In this document: one piece after another, positions 1-7,594 of the stretch
Numbering within the stretch: position 1 is the stretch's first letter
Layout of the letters: each line of letters opens with the position of its first letter
Assembly: GCF_902506145.1 (NCBI RefSeq)
Contig: NZ_LR733520.1
Coordinates: 1,439,976 to 1,503,975 of the forward strand
Length of the DNA stretch: 64,000 nt
Origin: Burkholderia sp. 8Y
GTDB lineage: Bacteria; Pseudomonadota; Gammaproteobacteria; Burkholderiales; Burkholderiaceae
Direction: 5' to 3'
Notes under the pieces: generated by a model
The model's database searches: none
What the model saw: the letters and a program-made list of their open reading frames with translations, nothing else
What the model was told of the DNA's origin: nothing
Translations under genes and position numbers: made by a program

Positions 1-1
1 A

Positions 2-160
2 CAACGTGAAGATGGTATCGACGCCTTCGTTCTTGAGAGCTCGCGCGACCAGATGGCCGCCCGAAACGACGCCCGCGCCGCGCGTCTTCTGCTTGAGCGT
101 GTCATCGGCGGTGGTGGTGGCTGGAGCGACTTCCGGACGGCTGCTGACGACTTCGGACAT
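2..160 (-). CDS. Thiamine-diphosphate-dependent enzyme, N-terminal fragment
   Basis: Only the first 53 codons are in the window; the gene runs off the left edge. The start is ATG at 158-160, with AGGAGGAG seven bases upstream. After a disordered, Thr/Ala-rich leader of about 30 residues comes GGHLVARALKNEGVDTIF, which resembles the opening helix and strand of the PYR domain of the acetolactate synthase/oxalyl-CoA decarboxylase/glyoxylate carboligase superfamily. The divergent neighbours are a SucCD-like ligase pair and, further on, a PanE-like reductase and an OxlT-like carrier. I therefore infer a role in oxalate or glyoxylate metabolism, for example decarboxylating oxalyl-CoA or condensing glyoxylate. 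The family can be supported from the visible part; the substrate cannot. Confidence 0.6.
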   Translation of the reverse strand, partial: MSEVVSSRPEVAPATTTADDTLKQKTRGAGVVSGGHLVARALKNEGVDTIFTL

Positions 161-226
161 GTGTTGTCTCCTCCTCGAATGGGTGTGTTCTTTCGCGCCG
201 GACGTCGCGCTTTCGTCCGGTTGCTG

Positions 227-236
227 TGATATACAA
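227..236 (+). promoter_or_regulatory. Shared operator-like element TGATATACAA (site 1)
   Basis: TGATATACAA lies 67 bp upstream of the start of the ThDP enzyme gene, in the 336-bp divergent region before sucC. The identical 10-mer occurs on the opposite strand at 3671-3680, and a 9/10 match occurs at 4758-4767. It is in an AT-rich stretch inside otherwise GC-rich DNA. I infer a regulator-binding site, most likely for the GntR protein encoded in the locus. Confidence 0.45.
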
Positions 237-382
237 TATTCCACACACAGTATTAGTCAACGAAGATCTGATTGGAATAAACCCTGTGATGCGGTGCATG
301 AATGTCGCTGGGGCTTGTGGATGCTGATTCTCAGCGGGTTTCATGCTGCGCTGTAGCATCCGGCACGACTCCCGCTGCGTGT

Positions 383-408
383 CTGATATGTGATATATCT
401 AATATCAG
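383..408. promoter_or_regulatory. Inverted repeat CTGATAT-N12-ATATCAG before the ligase genes
   Basis: Two perfect 7-bp arms flank a 12-bp centre that itself contains another TGATAT. The element lies about 90 bp upstream of the SucC-like start and shares the TGATAT core with the other three sites in this locus. It is a plausible operator for a dimeric GntR/FCD regulator. The rest of the 161-496 interval shows no gene. Confidence 0.45.
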
Positions 409-496
409 CGCATCGACGACGCGTCGTGCGCTATACGAGACCAACGACCGCAGGCGGCCGATTCGATCGAACGCGCGAGTCGAAACAGGAGACGCA

Positions 497-1687
497 ATGA
501 ACATTCACGAGTATCAAGCGAAGGCGCTGCTGCGAAAGTACGGCGTCGCGGTGCCGCAGGGCCGCGTCGCGTTCACGGCGCAGGAGGCCGCCGACGCCGC
601 CAGCGCGCTCGGCGGCCCGGTCTGGGTCGTAAAGTCGCAGATTCATGCGGGCGGGCGCGGCGCGGGCCGTTTCGTCAACGATCCCGATGGCAAAGGCGGC
701 GTGCGCGTCGTGAAATCAGTGGACGATGTGCGCGAGAACGCGCGAAAGATGCTGTCGTCCGTGCTCGTCACCAAGCAAACCGGCGCGGCGGGCAAGGAAG
801 TAAAGCGGCTGTATATCGAGGAAGGCTGCGACATCGCACGCGAGCTGTATCTCGGCATCCTGGTCGACCGGGCGACGTCGCGCATCACGATCATGGCGTC
901 GACGGAAGGCGGCATGGAGATCGAGGAAGTCGCGCATCGCACGCCCGAGAAAATACTCAAAGTCGCGATCGATCCGGCGACCGGTCTTCAGCCCTTTCAC
1001 ACGCGGCAGGTCGCGTTCGGCCTGGGGCTCACCGGCAATCAGGTGAAAGCGGCGTCGAAGTTCATCGCCGCGCTGTATCAGGCGTTCGTCGATCTGGACG
1101 CGTCCGTGGTCGAGGTGAATCCGCTCGTCGTGACCGGCTCCGGCGACGTCATGGCGCTCGACGCCAAGCTCAATTTCGACGACAACGCGCTGTATCGCCA
1201 CCCGGATGTGGAAGCCCTGCGCGACGAGGACGAGGAAGATCCCGCCGAAATCGAAGCCGCGAAGCACGGGCTCAATTACGTGAAGCTGGACGGCAGCATC
1301 GGCTGCATGGTGAACGGCGCGGGCCTCGCGATGGCCACCATGGACATCATCAAGCTCTACGGCGGCGAGCCGGCCAATTTCCTGGACGTGGGCGGCGGCG
1401 CGACGCAGGAACGCGTCGCGACCGCATTCAAGCTGATTCTGCGCGATCCCAAGGTGCAAGGCATTCTCGTCAACATTTTCGGCGGCATCATGCGCTGCGA
1501 CGTGATCGCACAAGGCGTCGTCGCGGCGGCGCGCGAAGTGGATCTGCGCGTGCCGCTCGTCGTGCGGCTGGCCGGCACGAATGTCGATGCGGGCCGCGAA
1601 ATCCTGCGCACGTCCGGGCTCACCATCATCTCCGCCGACAATCTCGCCGATGCCGCCGACAAGATCGTCAGCGCCGTCCACCATTGA
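497..1687 (+). CDS. ADP-forming acyl-CoA ligase beta subunit, SucC/MtkA-like
   Basis: A 396-residue protein of the size of SucC (388 in E. coli). It has the MNIHEYQAK start, an N-terminal ATP-grasp domain ([10 protein letters not shown] near residue 47, VVEVNPLVV near residue 200) and a C-terminal ligase domain with [10 protein letters not shown] at about residue 326. The family makes an acyl-CoA from a dicarboxylate, CoA and ATP via a phosphohistidine on the partner subunit. ATG at 497 is chosen because AGGAG lies five bases upstream; the open frame continues further 5' without a ribosome site. The alpha subunit follows after 12 bp. Being a separate pair inside an oxalate-type locus rather than a TCA-cycle operon, it is better read as a paralogue that activates oxalate, malate or a related acid. 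The substrate is an inference. Confidence 0.85.
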   Translation: MNIHEYQAKALLRKYGVAVPQGRVAFTAQEAADAASALGGPVWVVKSQIHAGGRGAGRFVNDPDGKGGVRVVKSVDDVRENARKMLSSVLVTKQTGAAGKEVKRLYIEEGCDIARELYLGILVDRATSRITIMASTEGGMEIEEVAHRTPEKILKVAIDPATGLQPFHTRQVAFGLGLTGNQVKAASKFIAALYQAFVDLDASVVEVNPLVVTGSGDVMALDAKLNFDDNALYRHPDVEALRDEDEEDPAEIEAAKHGLNYVKLDGSIGCMVNGAGLAMATMDIIKLYGGEPANFLDVGGGATQERVATAFKLILRDPKVQGILVNIFGGIMRCDVIAQGVVAAAREVDLRVPLVVRLAGTNVDAGREILRTSGLTIISADNLADAADKIVSAVHH

Positions 1688-1699
1688 AAGGAAGCCTCC

Positions 1700-2572
1700 A
1701 TGAGCGTTCTGATCGACAAGAATACGAAGGTGATCTGCCAGGGCTTCACCGGCGCGCAAGGCACGTTTCACTCTGAGCAGGCGATTGCCTACGGCACGCG
1801 AATGGTCGGCGGCGTCACGCCCGGCAAGGGCGGCACGACGCATCTCGACCTGCCGGTTTTCGACACGGTGGCCGACGCGGTCGCGAAAACAGGGGCGGAC
1901 GCCTCAGTCATCTACGTGCCGCCGCCGTTCGCCGCCGACGCGATCCTCGAAGCCATCGATTCGGAAGTGCCGTTGATCGTCTGCATCACCGAAGGCATTC
2001 CCGTGCTCGACATGCTGCGCGTGAAGCGCGCCCTCGCGGGGTCGGCCAGCCGGCTCGTCGGGCCGAACTGTCCGGGCGTCATCACGCCGGGCGCATGCAA
2101 GATCGGCATCATGCCGGGGCACATTCATCGGCCCGGAAAGATCGGCGTGGTGTCGCGTTCGGGCACGCTCACCTACGAAGCCGTCGCTCAGACCACCGCG
2201 ACCGGACTCGGCCAGACGACGTGCATCGGCATTGGCGGCGATCCGGTGAACGGGACCAACTTCATCGACTGCCTGTCGCTTTTCCTCGCCGACGACGCGA
2301 CGGAGGGCATCATCATGATCGGCGAGATTGGCGGATCGGCGGAGGAAGAAGCGGCGCAGTTCCTGAAGGACGCGAGGACGAAAAAGCCGGTGGTCGGCTT
2401 CATCGCCGGCACGACCGCGCCGCCGGGACGCCGCATGGGTCACGCGGGCGCGATCATCTCCGGCGGCTCGGGCACGGCAAGCGCGAAGATCGACGCGATG
2501 AAGTCGGCGGGCATCCACGTCGCGGATTCGCCGGCGGCGCTCGGTGAAACGATGCTGCGGGCGATGCGCTAG
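1700..2572 (+). CDS. ADP-forming acyl-CoA ligase alpha subunit, SucD/MtkB-like
   Basis: A 290-residue protein, the same length as SucD. The N-terminal CoA-binding fold has [14 protein letters not shown] at residues 15-28, followed by [10 protein letters not shown] at 121-130. The phosphorylated active-site histidine is H248 in RRMGHAGAI. The start has AAGGAAGCC upstream, and the gene follows the beta subunit by 12 bp, so the two are co-transcribed and form an alpha/beta enzyme. A strong hairpin lies immediately downstream and ends the operon. As for the beta subunit, the reaction class is secure but the acid used is not. Oxalate to oxalyl-CoA would fit the nearby PanE-like reductase and oxalate carrier. 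Confidence 0.87.
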   Translation: MSVLIDKNTKVICQGFTGAQGTFHSEQAIAYGTRMVGGVTPGKGGTTHLDLPVFDTVADAVAKTGADASVIYVPPPFAADAILEAIDSEVPLIVCITEGIPVLDMLRVKRALAGSASRLVGPNCPGVITPGACKIGIMPGHIHRPGKIGVVSRSGTLTYEAVAQTTATGLGQTTCIGIGGDPVNGTNFIDCLSLFLADDATEGIIMIGEIGGSAEEEAAQFLKDARTKKPVVGFIAGTTAPPGRRMGHAGAIISGGSGTASAKIDAMKSAGIHVADSPAALGETMLRAMR

Positions 2573-2590
2573 CGCGTCTATCGGGCGCAT

Positions 2591-2632
2591 GAAAAAGGCC
2601 GCGCGGCGATTGCCGTGCGGCCTTCTGCTTTA
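2591..2632. terminator. Bidirectional Rho-independent terminator
   Basis: GGCCGCGCGG and CCGTGCGGCC form a 10-bp stem with one wobble pair around a 6-nt loop, flanked by an A-run on the left and a T-rich stretch on the right. It separates the convergent ligase operon and the GntR gene. Confidence 0.75.
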
Positions 2633-2652
2633 CTGCTCGCGCTGCCCGCAAC

Positions 2653-3384
2653 TCAATCCAAGAAATCGCAGTTCGCCTCGACGAACGCCGCCAGATCCAG
2701 CGAGTGCTGCTTCACGAGCCGCTCGACGAGTTCCGTGTCGCGCTTTTCCAGCGCCTCGATGATGCGCATGTGATCGACGATCGAGCGCGACGCGCGGTCG
2801 CTCTGCGAGATAGTCATCTTCCGGATGGCGCGCACGTGCACGAAGATATTCTTGATGGTGTCGAAGATGATCTGCGACTTCGACAGCCGCACGATGGCCT
2901 GGTGAAACGCGATGTTCGCTTCCGAATACTCGTCGATATGCTCGGCCGGCGTGCTGTCGCGGAAGTCGTCGAACATGTGGCGCAGATGGGCGATTTCCTC
3001 GTCCGACGCGCGCTGCGTGGCAAGGCGCGCCGCCATGCTCTCGAGCGCCGCCCACATGTGGATCATCTCGACGATCTCGCGCTTGGTCTTGCGCAGAATA
3101 TAGACCCCGCGGCGCGGCACCGTGCGCAGAAAGCCTTCCTGCTCCAGCAGCGTCATGGCCTCCCGGATAGGTGTTCGCGACACGCCGAGGGCTTCCGTCA
3201 GCTCTTTTTCGTCCAGACGAATTTCCTCGCGCGAGCGATAGATGTCCGCCTCCGCGATGGCCTGCCGCAGCTTCGCGTACGCCTGATCGCGCAGCGAAAC
3301 GGTGGCGTTGATCGGCTCCAGCGAAAGCGTCAGCCCGCTCGGGCGAACTTCCGGGCTATCTACGGATTGAGTATCAGATGGCAT
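2653..3384 (-). CDS. GntR-family regulator with FCD domain
   Basis: A 243-residue transcription factor. A winged helix-turn-helix lies at residues 30-98 (ELTEALGVSRTPIREAM at 61-77, RRGVYILR at 91-98). An all-helical FCD effector domain follows from about 105, with H161, H205 and H227 where this family binds a metal; the usual Asp four residues before H161 is Asn (N157). FCD regulators respond to small carboxylates. ATG at 3384 is chosen over a longer frame because translation from it is coupled to the upstream small ORF, whose stop codon overlaps this start by 11 bp. The repeated TGATATAC(A/C)A sites in the locus are its likely targets, one of them upstream of its own operon. Confidence 0.85.
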   Translation of the reverse strand: MPSDTQSVDSPEVRPSGLTLSLEPINATVSLRDQAYAKLRQAIAEADIYRSREEIRLDEKELTEALGVSRTPIREAMTLLEQEGFLRTVPRRGVYILRKTKREIVEMIHMWAALESMAARLATQRASDEEIAHLRHMFDDFRDSTPAEHIDEYSEANIAFHQAIVRLSKSQIIFDTIKNIFVHVRAIRKMTISQSDRASRSIVDHMRIIEALEKRDTELVERLVKQHSLDLAAFVEANCDFLD

Positions 3385-3595
3385 TGATGGCTTGGTTTCC
3401 CATTTGCGGCCGGTCAGCAACGACGCGCTTGCCCGAACCGCCGTTCTGGTCGTCCGCCGTGAGTCCGGCAAAGCGACCGTGTTCCTGTGCGCGCTGCAGC
3501 ATGTCTTGCGGCACCGCCGACGCGATCATAAACGTAACGCTCACACCCACGGCAACCAGCGCGAATCCAACGACAACCAAAAGGGCGATGCTCAT
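3374..3595 (-). CDS. Small single-span membrane protein, overlapping the regulator start
   Basis: A 73-residue protein: one hydrophobic helix at residues 2-28 (SIALLVVVGFALVAVGVSV), then a charged, Gly/Asp-rich tail. It has a good ribosome site (GGAG six bases before ATG). Its last codons overlap the start of the GntR gene, giving the typical layout of translational coupling. The promoter-proximal TGATATACAA site and a TATGTTGCG inverted repeat lie upstream. I do not recognise the family. Options are an accessory subunit of the OxlT-like carrier, since several secondary carriers have such small partners, or a membrane partner of the regulator. Reality as a gene is supported by the ribosome site, the hydrophobic profile and the coupling. 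Confidence 0.55.
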   Translation of the reverse strand: MSIALLVVVGFALVAVGVSVTFMIASAVPQDMLQRAQEHGRFAGLTADDQNGGSGKRVVADRPQMGNQAINAI

Positions 3596-3632
3596 TTCAG
3601 GCTCCGGTTAAATCACTCAAGAGCCCCTAGTA

Positions 3633-3661
3633 TATGTTGCGTCGCAGCAGAACGCAACATA
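3633..3661. promoter_or_regulatory. Inverted repeat TATGTTGCG-N11-CGCAACATA
   Basis: Perfect 9-bp arms with an 11-bp spacer, 38 bp upstream of the small ORF that leads the GntR gene and next to the TGATATACAA element on its far side. Symmetry and position suggest an autoregulatory operator or a hairpin in the 5' leader. Confidence 0.45.
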
Positions 3662-3670
3662 TTTTGCATC

Positions 3671-3680
3671 TTGTATATCA
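3671..3680 (-). promoter_or_regulatory. Shared operator-like element TGATATACAA (site 2)
   Basis: Read on the minus strand this is TGATATACAA, identical to site 1 at 227-236. It lies 76 bp upstream of the small membrane-protein/GntR operon and about 30 bp beyond the stop codon of the PanE-like gene. Confidence 0.45.
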
Positions 3681-3709
3681 GAAACAACGCTGGTGCCCGT
3701 GGGTTCAGT

Positions 3710-4723
3710 TTAGGCCGCTTTTTGCGGCTGCGGCGGCGCTGCCGGCCGGGCCGTACCCTGATTGACGGCTTCGCGCAGTTTGATCAATGCGAGGACGGCA
3801 TCGATCATCGGCGTCTCGACATTCACCAGGCGCCCTATCTCCTGCACCACCGTGATCAGCGGGTCGATTTCCATGGGCCGGCCGGCTTCGCAATCCATCA
3901 GCATCGACGTTTTATGCGCGCCCACTGCGCCCGCGCCGTTGATGCGCCGCTCCACGTCGACGCGGAAGTTGACGCCGATCTTGTCGCCGATCGCCTTTGC
4001 CTCCAGCATCATCGCCTTGGAGAGCGCGCGGGTGCCGGGATCGCTCGTGAGCACATCGAGCGTGGCGTGCGTGAGCGCGCTGATCGGGTTGAAGCACAGA
4101 TTGCCCCACAGCTTGAGCCAGATCTCGTCGCGGATGTTGTCGCGCATCGGCGCTTCCATGTCGGCTGCCGCCATGATGTCGTGCAGCGCGCGCAGTCGCG
4201 GCGTGGTCTCGCCGCTCGGCTCGCCGATCGGGAATTTCTTGCCGTAGTGATGCTCGATCACGCCCGGCTCGACGATTTCCGCCGCCGGCAGCAGCACGCA
4301 GCCAATGGCCCGCTCCGGCCCGAACACGCTCCACTGCCTGCCGCCCGGATCGATGCTTTGCAGCGCCGTGCCGGCCAGCGCGCCGCCGTGCTGATAGAAA
4401 TACCAGTAAGGCAAGCCATTGACCGCCGTGACGATGGCCGTGTCCGGCCCGAGCAGCGGCGGCATCAGATCGACCACGCCCGGCACGGAATGCGCCTTGA
4501 GAGCGATGATCACGTAGTCCTGCGGCCCGAGTTCGGCGGGGTTGTTCGTGCAGCGCACCTTGACCGTGTGCTCTTCCCCGTCGATTCGGAGGCGCACGCC
4601 GTTCGCCTGCATCGCGGCGAGATGCGGCCCGCGCGCCACGAAGCTGACGTCCGCCCCGGCCCGCGCGAGTTGCGCGCCCATGTAACCGCCGATGGCTCCG
4701 GCGCCGTACACGCAGATCTTCAT
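3710..4723 (-). CDS. 2-dehydropantoate 2-reductase (ApbA/PanE) family; candidate oxalyl-CoA reductase
   Basis: A 337-residue NADPH-dependent reductase. The Rossmann motif GAGAIGG is at residues 7-13. The catalytic Lys and Asn of the family appear as K204 and N208 in WLKLWGN, spaced as in E. coli PanE (K176/N180). The protein is about 35 residues longer than E. coli PanE, with an Ala/Pro/Gln-rich tail. A start with GGAG seven bases upstream is clear. In Methylobacterium extorquens a PanE paralogue (PanE2) is known as oxalyl-CoA reductase, giving glyoxylate. The oxalate-type neighbours here make that role more likely than pantothenate synthesis, although another 2-oxo acid remains possible. Operator-like site 3 sits 35 bp before the start. 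Confidence 0.75.
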   Translation of the reverse strand: MKICVYGAGAIGGYMGAQLARAGADVSFVARGPHLAAMQANGVRLRIDGEEHTVKVRCTNNPAELGPQDYVIIALKAHSVPGVVDLMPPLLGPDTAIVTAVNGLPYWYFYQHGGALAGTALQSIDPGGRQWSVFGPERAIGCVLLPAAEIVEPGVIEHHYGKKFPIGEPSGETTPRLRALHDIMAAADMEAPMRDNIRDEIWLKLWGNLCFNPISALTHATLDVLTSDPGTRALSKAMMLEAKAIGDKIGVNFRVDVERRINGAGAVGAHKTSMLMDCEAGRPMEIDPLITVVQEIGRLVNVETPMIDAVLALIKLREAVNQGTARPAAPPQPQKAA

Positions 4724-4757
4724 GGTTGTCTCCTAGAGTCGTAGGCTTGCAAGCTTC

Positions 4758-4767
4758 TGATATACCA
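4758..4767 (+). promoter_or_regulatory. Shared operator-like element TGATATACCA (site 3)
   Basis: A 9/10 match to the element at 227-236 and 3671-3680, preceded by C as at 3671-3681. It lies 35 bp upstream of the PanE-like start, where a bound regulator would cover the promoter. Confidence 0.45.
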
Positions 4768-4880
4768 GATACTACATTCCACGTTCACACAGGACAAGGC
4801 GAATTCGTGCAGCGGCGGACGAGCGAAAACCCGCATGCGGCGGACGCCTTCCGGTTCGATCAGAAGAAGAAAGGGGCGGC

Positions 4881-5831
4881 TCAGGCTTCGATGGCCTGTG
4901 AGGTACTGAGCAGAGTATGCGTCGACGACGCGATGAAGTGTGCCCAGACGTGCGCGGCGCACTCGCGCAACGCGCGGCCCCGGCGACGCACGATCATCAC
5001 CGTGCGGGCGGCGTCGGGCGTGAGGGGAACGAAGCGCACGCGTGCGCCGTCGCAGGCGAGACGCGCGTGCATCGGCAGGACGCCGACGCCGAGACCGGCC
5101 TCGGCCATGCGGACGACAGCCGCCGGCTGCGTCAGCCGTTGCCGCACCGCGCCCGTGACCGCGTGGCGCGCGAGCGCCGCTTCGACGGCGGCGAGGCTGC
5201 CGGTGTCATCGTCGAGCAGAAGGAGCGGCATGGCGCGCAACTGATGCCAGTCCAGCCGCGCTGCGTCCGCCAGCCGATGCGACGCGCCGACCACCGCGGC
5301 GAAGGCGTCGGCGAAAAGCGGTTCGGCGGCGAGTTCGTCCAGATTGTCGGGCGCGATCACGATGCCGATTTCCGCCTCGCCCGAGCGCACCAGTTGAAGC
5401 ACGGCGTTCTGCGGCCGATCCAACAACGCGATCGTCACGTCCGGCAGCCGCTCCTTGCACGACGCAAGCAACGCGGGCAGCACGCTCGCCGTCAGACCGC
5501 CACTGCTCGCCACGTGGACAATGCCCTGCCCGGCGCGAGCGTCGGCGGGCGGACGCAACGTGGCTTCCAGTTCCTCGACGAGCGGCGCGATGCGCGAGAG
5601 CAGCGTGCGCCCGGTCTCGGTCAGCGTGACCTGGCGCGTGGTCCGGTCGAAAAGCCGCAGCGCGATTTCATCTTCGAGTTCTCGAATGCTGCGGCTGACC
5701 GCCGATTGCGTGATGCCGAATTCGTCGCCGGCGCGCGTGAAACTGCGGTATCGCGCGAGCGTGACGAACAGCCGCAACTGATGCAGTGACACCGAAGGCG
5801 CATGCGCGGGAGCGGCCGGGCGTTCGCGCAT
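4881..5831 (-). CDS. LysR-family transcriptional regulator
   Basis: A 316-residue LTTR. The N-terminal HTH spans about residues 15-75 (LHQLRLFVTLARYRSFTRAG, then ITQSAVSRSIRELE). A substrate-binding domain from about residue 95 has the usual two Rossmann-like lobes (GIVHVASSGGLTASVLP, then AEIGIVIAP). The gene starts 14 bp after the stop codon of the OxlT-like carrier gene, so the two are probably one operon. ATG at 5831 is chosen because the residues before it in the frame belong to the reversed carrier gene. A role in controlling the carrier or the oxalate genes is inferred from position only. Confidence 0.8.
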   Translation of the reverse strand: MRERPAAPAHAPSVSLHQLRLFVTLARYRSFTRAGDEFGITQSAVSRSIRELEDEIALRLFDRTTRQVTLTETGRTLLSRIAPLVEELEATLRPPADARAGQGIVHVASSGGLTASVLPALLASCKERLPDVTIALLDRPQNAVLQLVRSGEAEIGIVIAPDNLDELAAEPLFADAFAAVVGASHRLADAARLDWHQLRAMPLLLLDDDTGSLAAVEAALARHAVTGAVRQRLTQPAAVVRMAEAGLGVGVLPMHARLACDGARVRFVPLTPDAARTVMIVRRRGRALRECAAHVWAHFIASSTHTLLSTSQAIEA

Positions 5832-5845
5832 GCGCTGGCTTTCCC

Positions 5846-7195
5846 TTATTGAACCGACGTCTTGCCCGGCGCTTCGGGCCAGCCCGCCTTGAACGACGCA
5901 TTGACCGACGAATCGCCCGAGGTCGCGGCGACCGTGTTCTCGATCCAGCGTTTCCTCATCGGCGCGAGCACGAACTTGGCGCACAGGCCCGCCGCAATCG
6001 ACGTGGTCGCAGCCGTGATGAACACCGCGTTCCACGAGCCGATCGACGCGAGCACCGAGGCGAGCGGCACCAGCATCGACGCCGTGCCCTTCGCGGTGTA
6101 CAGCGTGCCCGCGTTGGCGGCGGCGTACTTGCTGCCGAACGTATCGGCGCAAGTGGCCGGGAAGATCGAGAAGATTTCGCCCCAGCACAGGAACGTCATC
6201 GCGGCGAACAGCATGAAAAGGTACGGATGATGTCCGAACTGCATCAGCCCGAGCAGCGCGACGCCTTCGCCGAGAAAGATGATGAACATCGTGTTCTCGC
6301 GGCCGATTCTGTCCGAGATGAAGCCGCACAGCGGACGCGTGAAGCCGTTGCAGAGGTTATCGATGGAGAGCGTCATCGCGAGCAGCGGCAGCGTGATACC
6401 GAACAGATTCACCGGCATCTTCGCGAAGCCGTACTCCTTCGCGATCGGCCCGAATTGCGCGGTGGCGATCACGCCGCCCGCCGCGACGAACACGAACATC
6501 AGATACAGCACCCAGAAGAGCGGCGAGCGCACCATCTGGCCGGTCGTGTAGTCGATTTTCGTGGACACGATCCGCTTCGGCGGCGCGACGTTCACCGGGG
6601 GCTTCGGACGCACGAGCATCAGCGCGAGCAGGAAGATGCACACGCCCTGGAAGATGCCGAAGAACATGAACGCGTGCTCGTAGCCCGAGGACTGAATCAT
6701 GTTCGAGATCGGGATGACCGTTACTGCCGCGCCGGCGCCGAAGCCCGCCGCCGTCAGGCCCGCCGCGAGCCCGCGCTTGTCCGGGAACCACTTGAGCGCC
6801 GTGCCGACGCACGTGCCGTACACGCAGCCCGCGCCGATCCCCGCGATCACCGCCGCGATGTAGAGATGGACAAGGCTCGTCGCGTGTGCGTCGATGACCC
6901 AGCCGATGGCCGCGCACACCGATCCGCCGATCACGACCGGCCGAGGCCCGAACTTGTCGACGAGCCAGCCCTCGACCGGCACGAGCCATGTTTCGGTGAC
7001 GATGAAGATGGTGAAAGCCGTCTGGATCGCCGCTTGACCCCAATGGTGTTTGGCATCCATCGGTACGACAAAAAGGGTCCATGCGTATTGCAGGTTGGCG
7101 ACGAGGCCCATGCATAGAATGCCGATCGCCAGCTGGATCCAACGGTTGTGGTGACGCCCGTCCTGCCCGGACACCACCGTGTCTGCGCTTGCCAT
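5846..7195 (-). CDS. Oxalate/formate antiporter-like MFS carrier (OxlT family)
   Basis: A 449-residue inner-membrane carrier with about twelve hydrophobic spans. It begins with a short soluble stretch and then WIQLAIGILCMGLVANLQYA, typical of the oxalate:formate antiporter group. Further motifs are DKFGPRPVVIGG (loop 2-3), ALKWFPDKRGLAAGL in the N-terminal half and GFTRPLCGFISDRIGREN in the second half. In OxlT the exchange of oxalate for formate feeds oxalyl-CoA decarboxylation; here import of oxalate or a related C2/C3 acid is likely. The LysR gene follows 14 bp downstream. No small dedicated subunit is encoded next to it, but the 73-residue membrane protein in the locus is a candidate. Confidence 0.85.
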   Translation of the reverse strand: MASADTVVSGQDGRHHNRWIQLAIGILCMGLVANLQYAWTLFVVPMDAKHHWGQAAIQTAFTIFIVTETWLVPVEGWLVDKFGPRPVVIGGSVCAAIGWVIDAHATSLVHLYIAAVIAGIGAGCVYGTCVGTALKWFPDKRGLAAGLTAAGFGAGAAVTVIPISNMIQSSGYEHAFMFFGIFQGVCIFLLALMLVRPKPPVNVAPPKRIVSTKIDYTTGQMVRSPLFWVLYLMFVFVAAGGVIATAQFGPIAKEYGFAKMPVNLFGITLPLLAMTLSIDNLCNGFTRPLCGFISDRIGRENTMFIIFLGEGVALLGLMQFGHHPYLFMLFAAMTFLCWGEIFSIFPATCADTFGSKYAAANAGTLYTAKGTASMLVPLASVLASIGSWNAVFITAATTSIAAGLCAKFVLAPMRKRWIENTVAATSGDSSVNASFKAGWPEAPGKTSVQ

Positions 7196-7594
7196 GTCTG
7201 TCTCCGATGTTTGTCTCTGCGCTCGTGCGGCGCTTGATGTACGGCGAGATCACCGGCGCTCGGGCCGGCGGGCGATGCGGTCGGTCAGGGAAGATGCTCC
7301 GGCCAGGCGGCGCGGGCGTGGCGTCGCGTGTCCAGAAGGGCGATGAGTTCGCACATGTGGCCAACATCCGCGTCAGGCGATCGAAGAATCATTTCGAGCG
7401 ATTCCCAAGAGGTCCGGATGGTCGATGCAGCCCTGGCGGGCGTGCTGTGCTGCGTGACTACCGTGCTGCATCACGCCAGGCGGCGTGGGGGCTTGCTGCC
7501 TTACAAAAGCGGGGCACGTGAAAGCATCGTGGGGGACAAAAACGATTAAGGAAAGTTAAAAAAAATTATTGTATAAGTTAGCTATCGTGAATGG
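7196..7594. other. Divergent intergenic region between the carrier and the second LysR gene
   Basis: About 400 bp with no convincing gene; two open frames here lack ribosome sites and start inside the carrier gene or the GC-rich spacer. The last 50 bp are very AT-rich (7545-7590), ending with ATTGTATAAGT. This is a plausible LysR-type T-N11-A box and promoter for the downstream regulator. Confidence 0.5.

Noticed and set aside
497..2572. Housekeeping succinyl-CoA synthetase of the TCA cycle
   Set aside because: The neighbours are an oxalate-type carrier, a PanE paralogue and a ThDP enzyme, not sdh/suc/lpd genes; a dedicated paralogue is more likely. Succinate activity is not excluded.
3710..4723. 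panE for pantothenate biosynthesis
   Set aside because: Not linked to panB/panC and embedded in the oxalate-type locus; the symbol was therefore left out.
7081..7549. Open frames in the 7.1-7.5 kb spacer
   Set aside because: They start inside the carrier gene antisense or lack ribosome sites, and match no recognisable protein.
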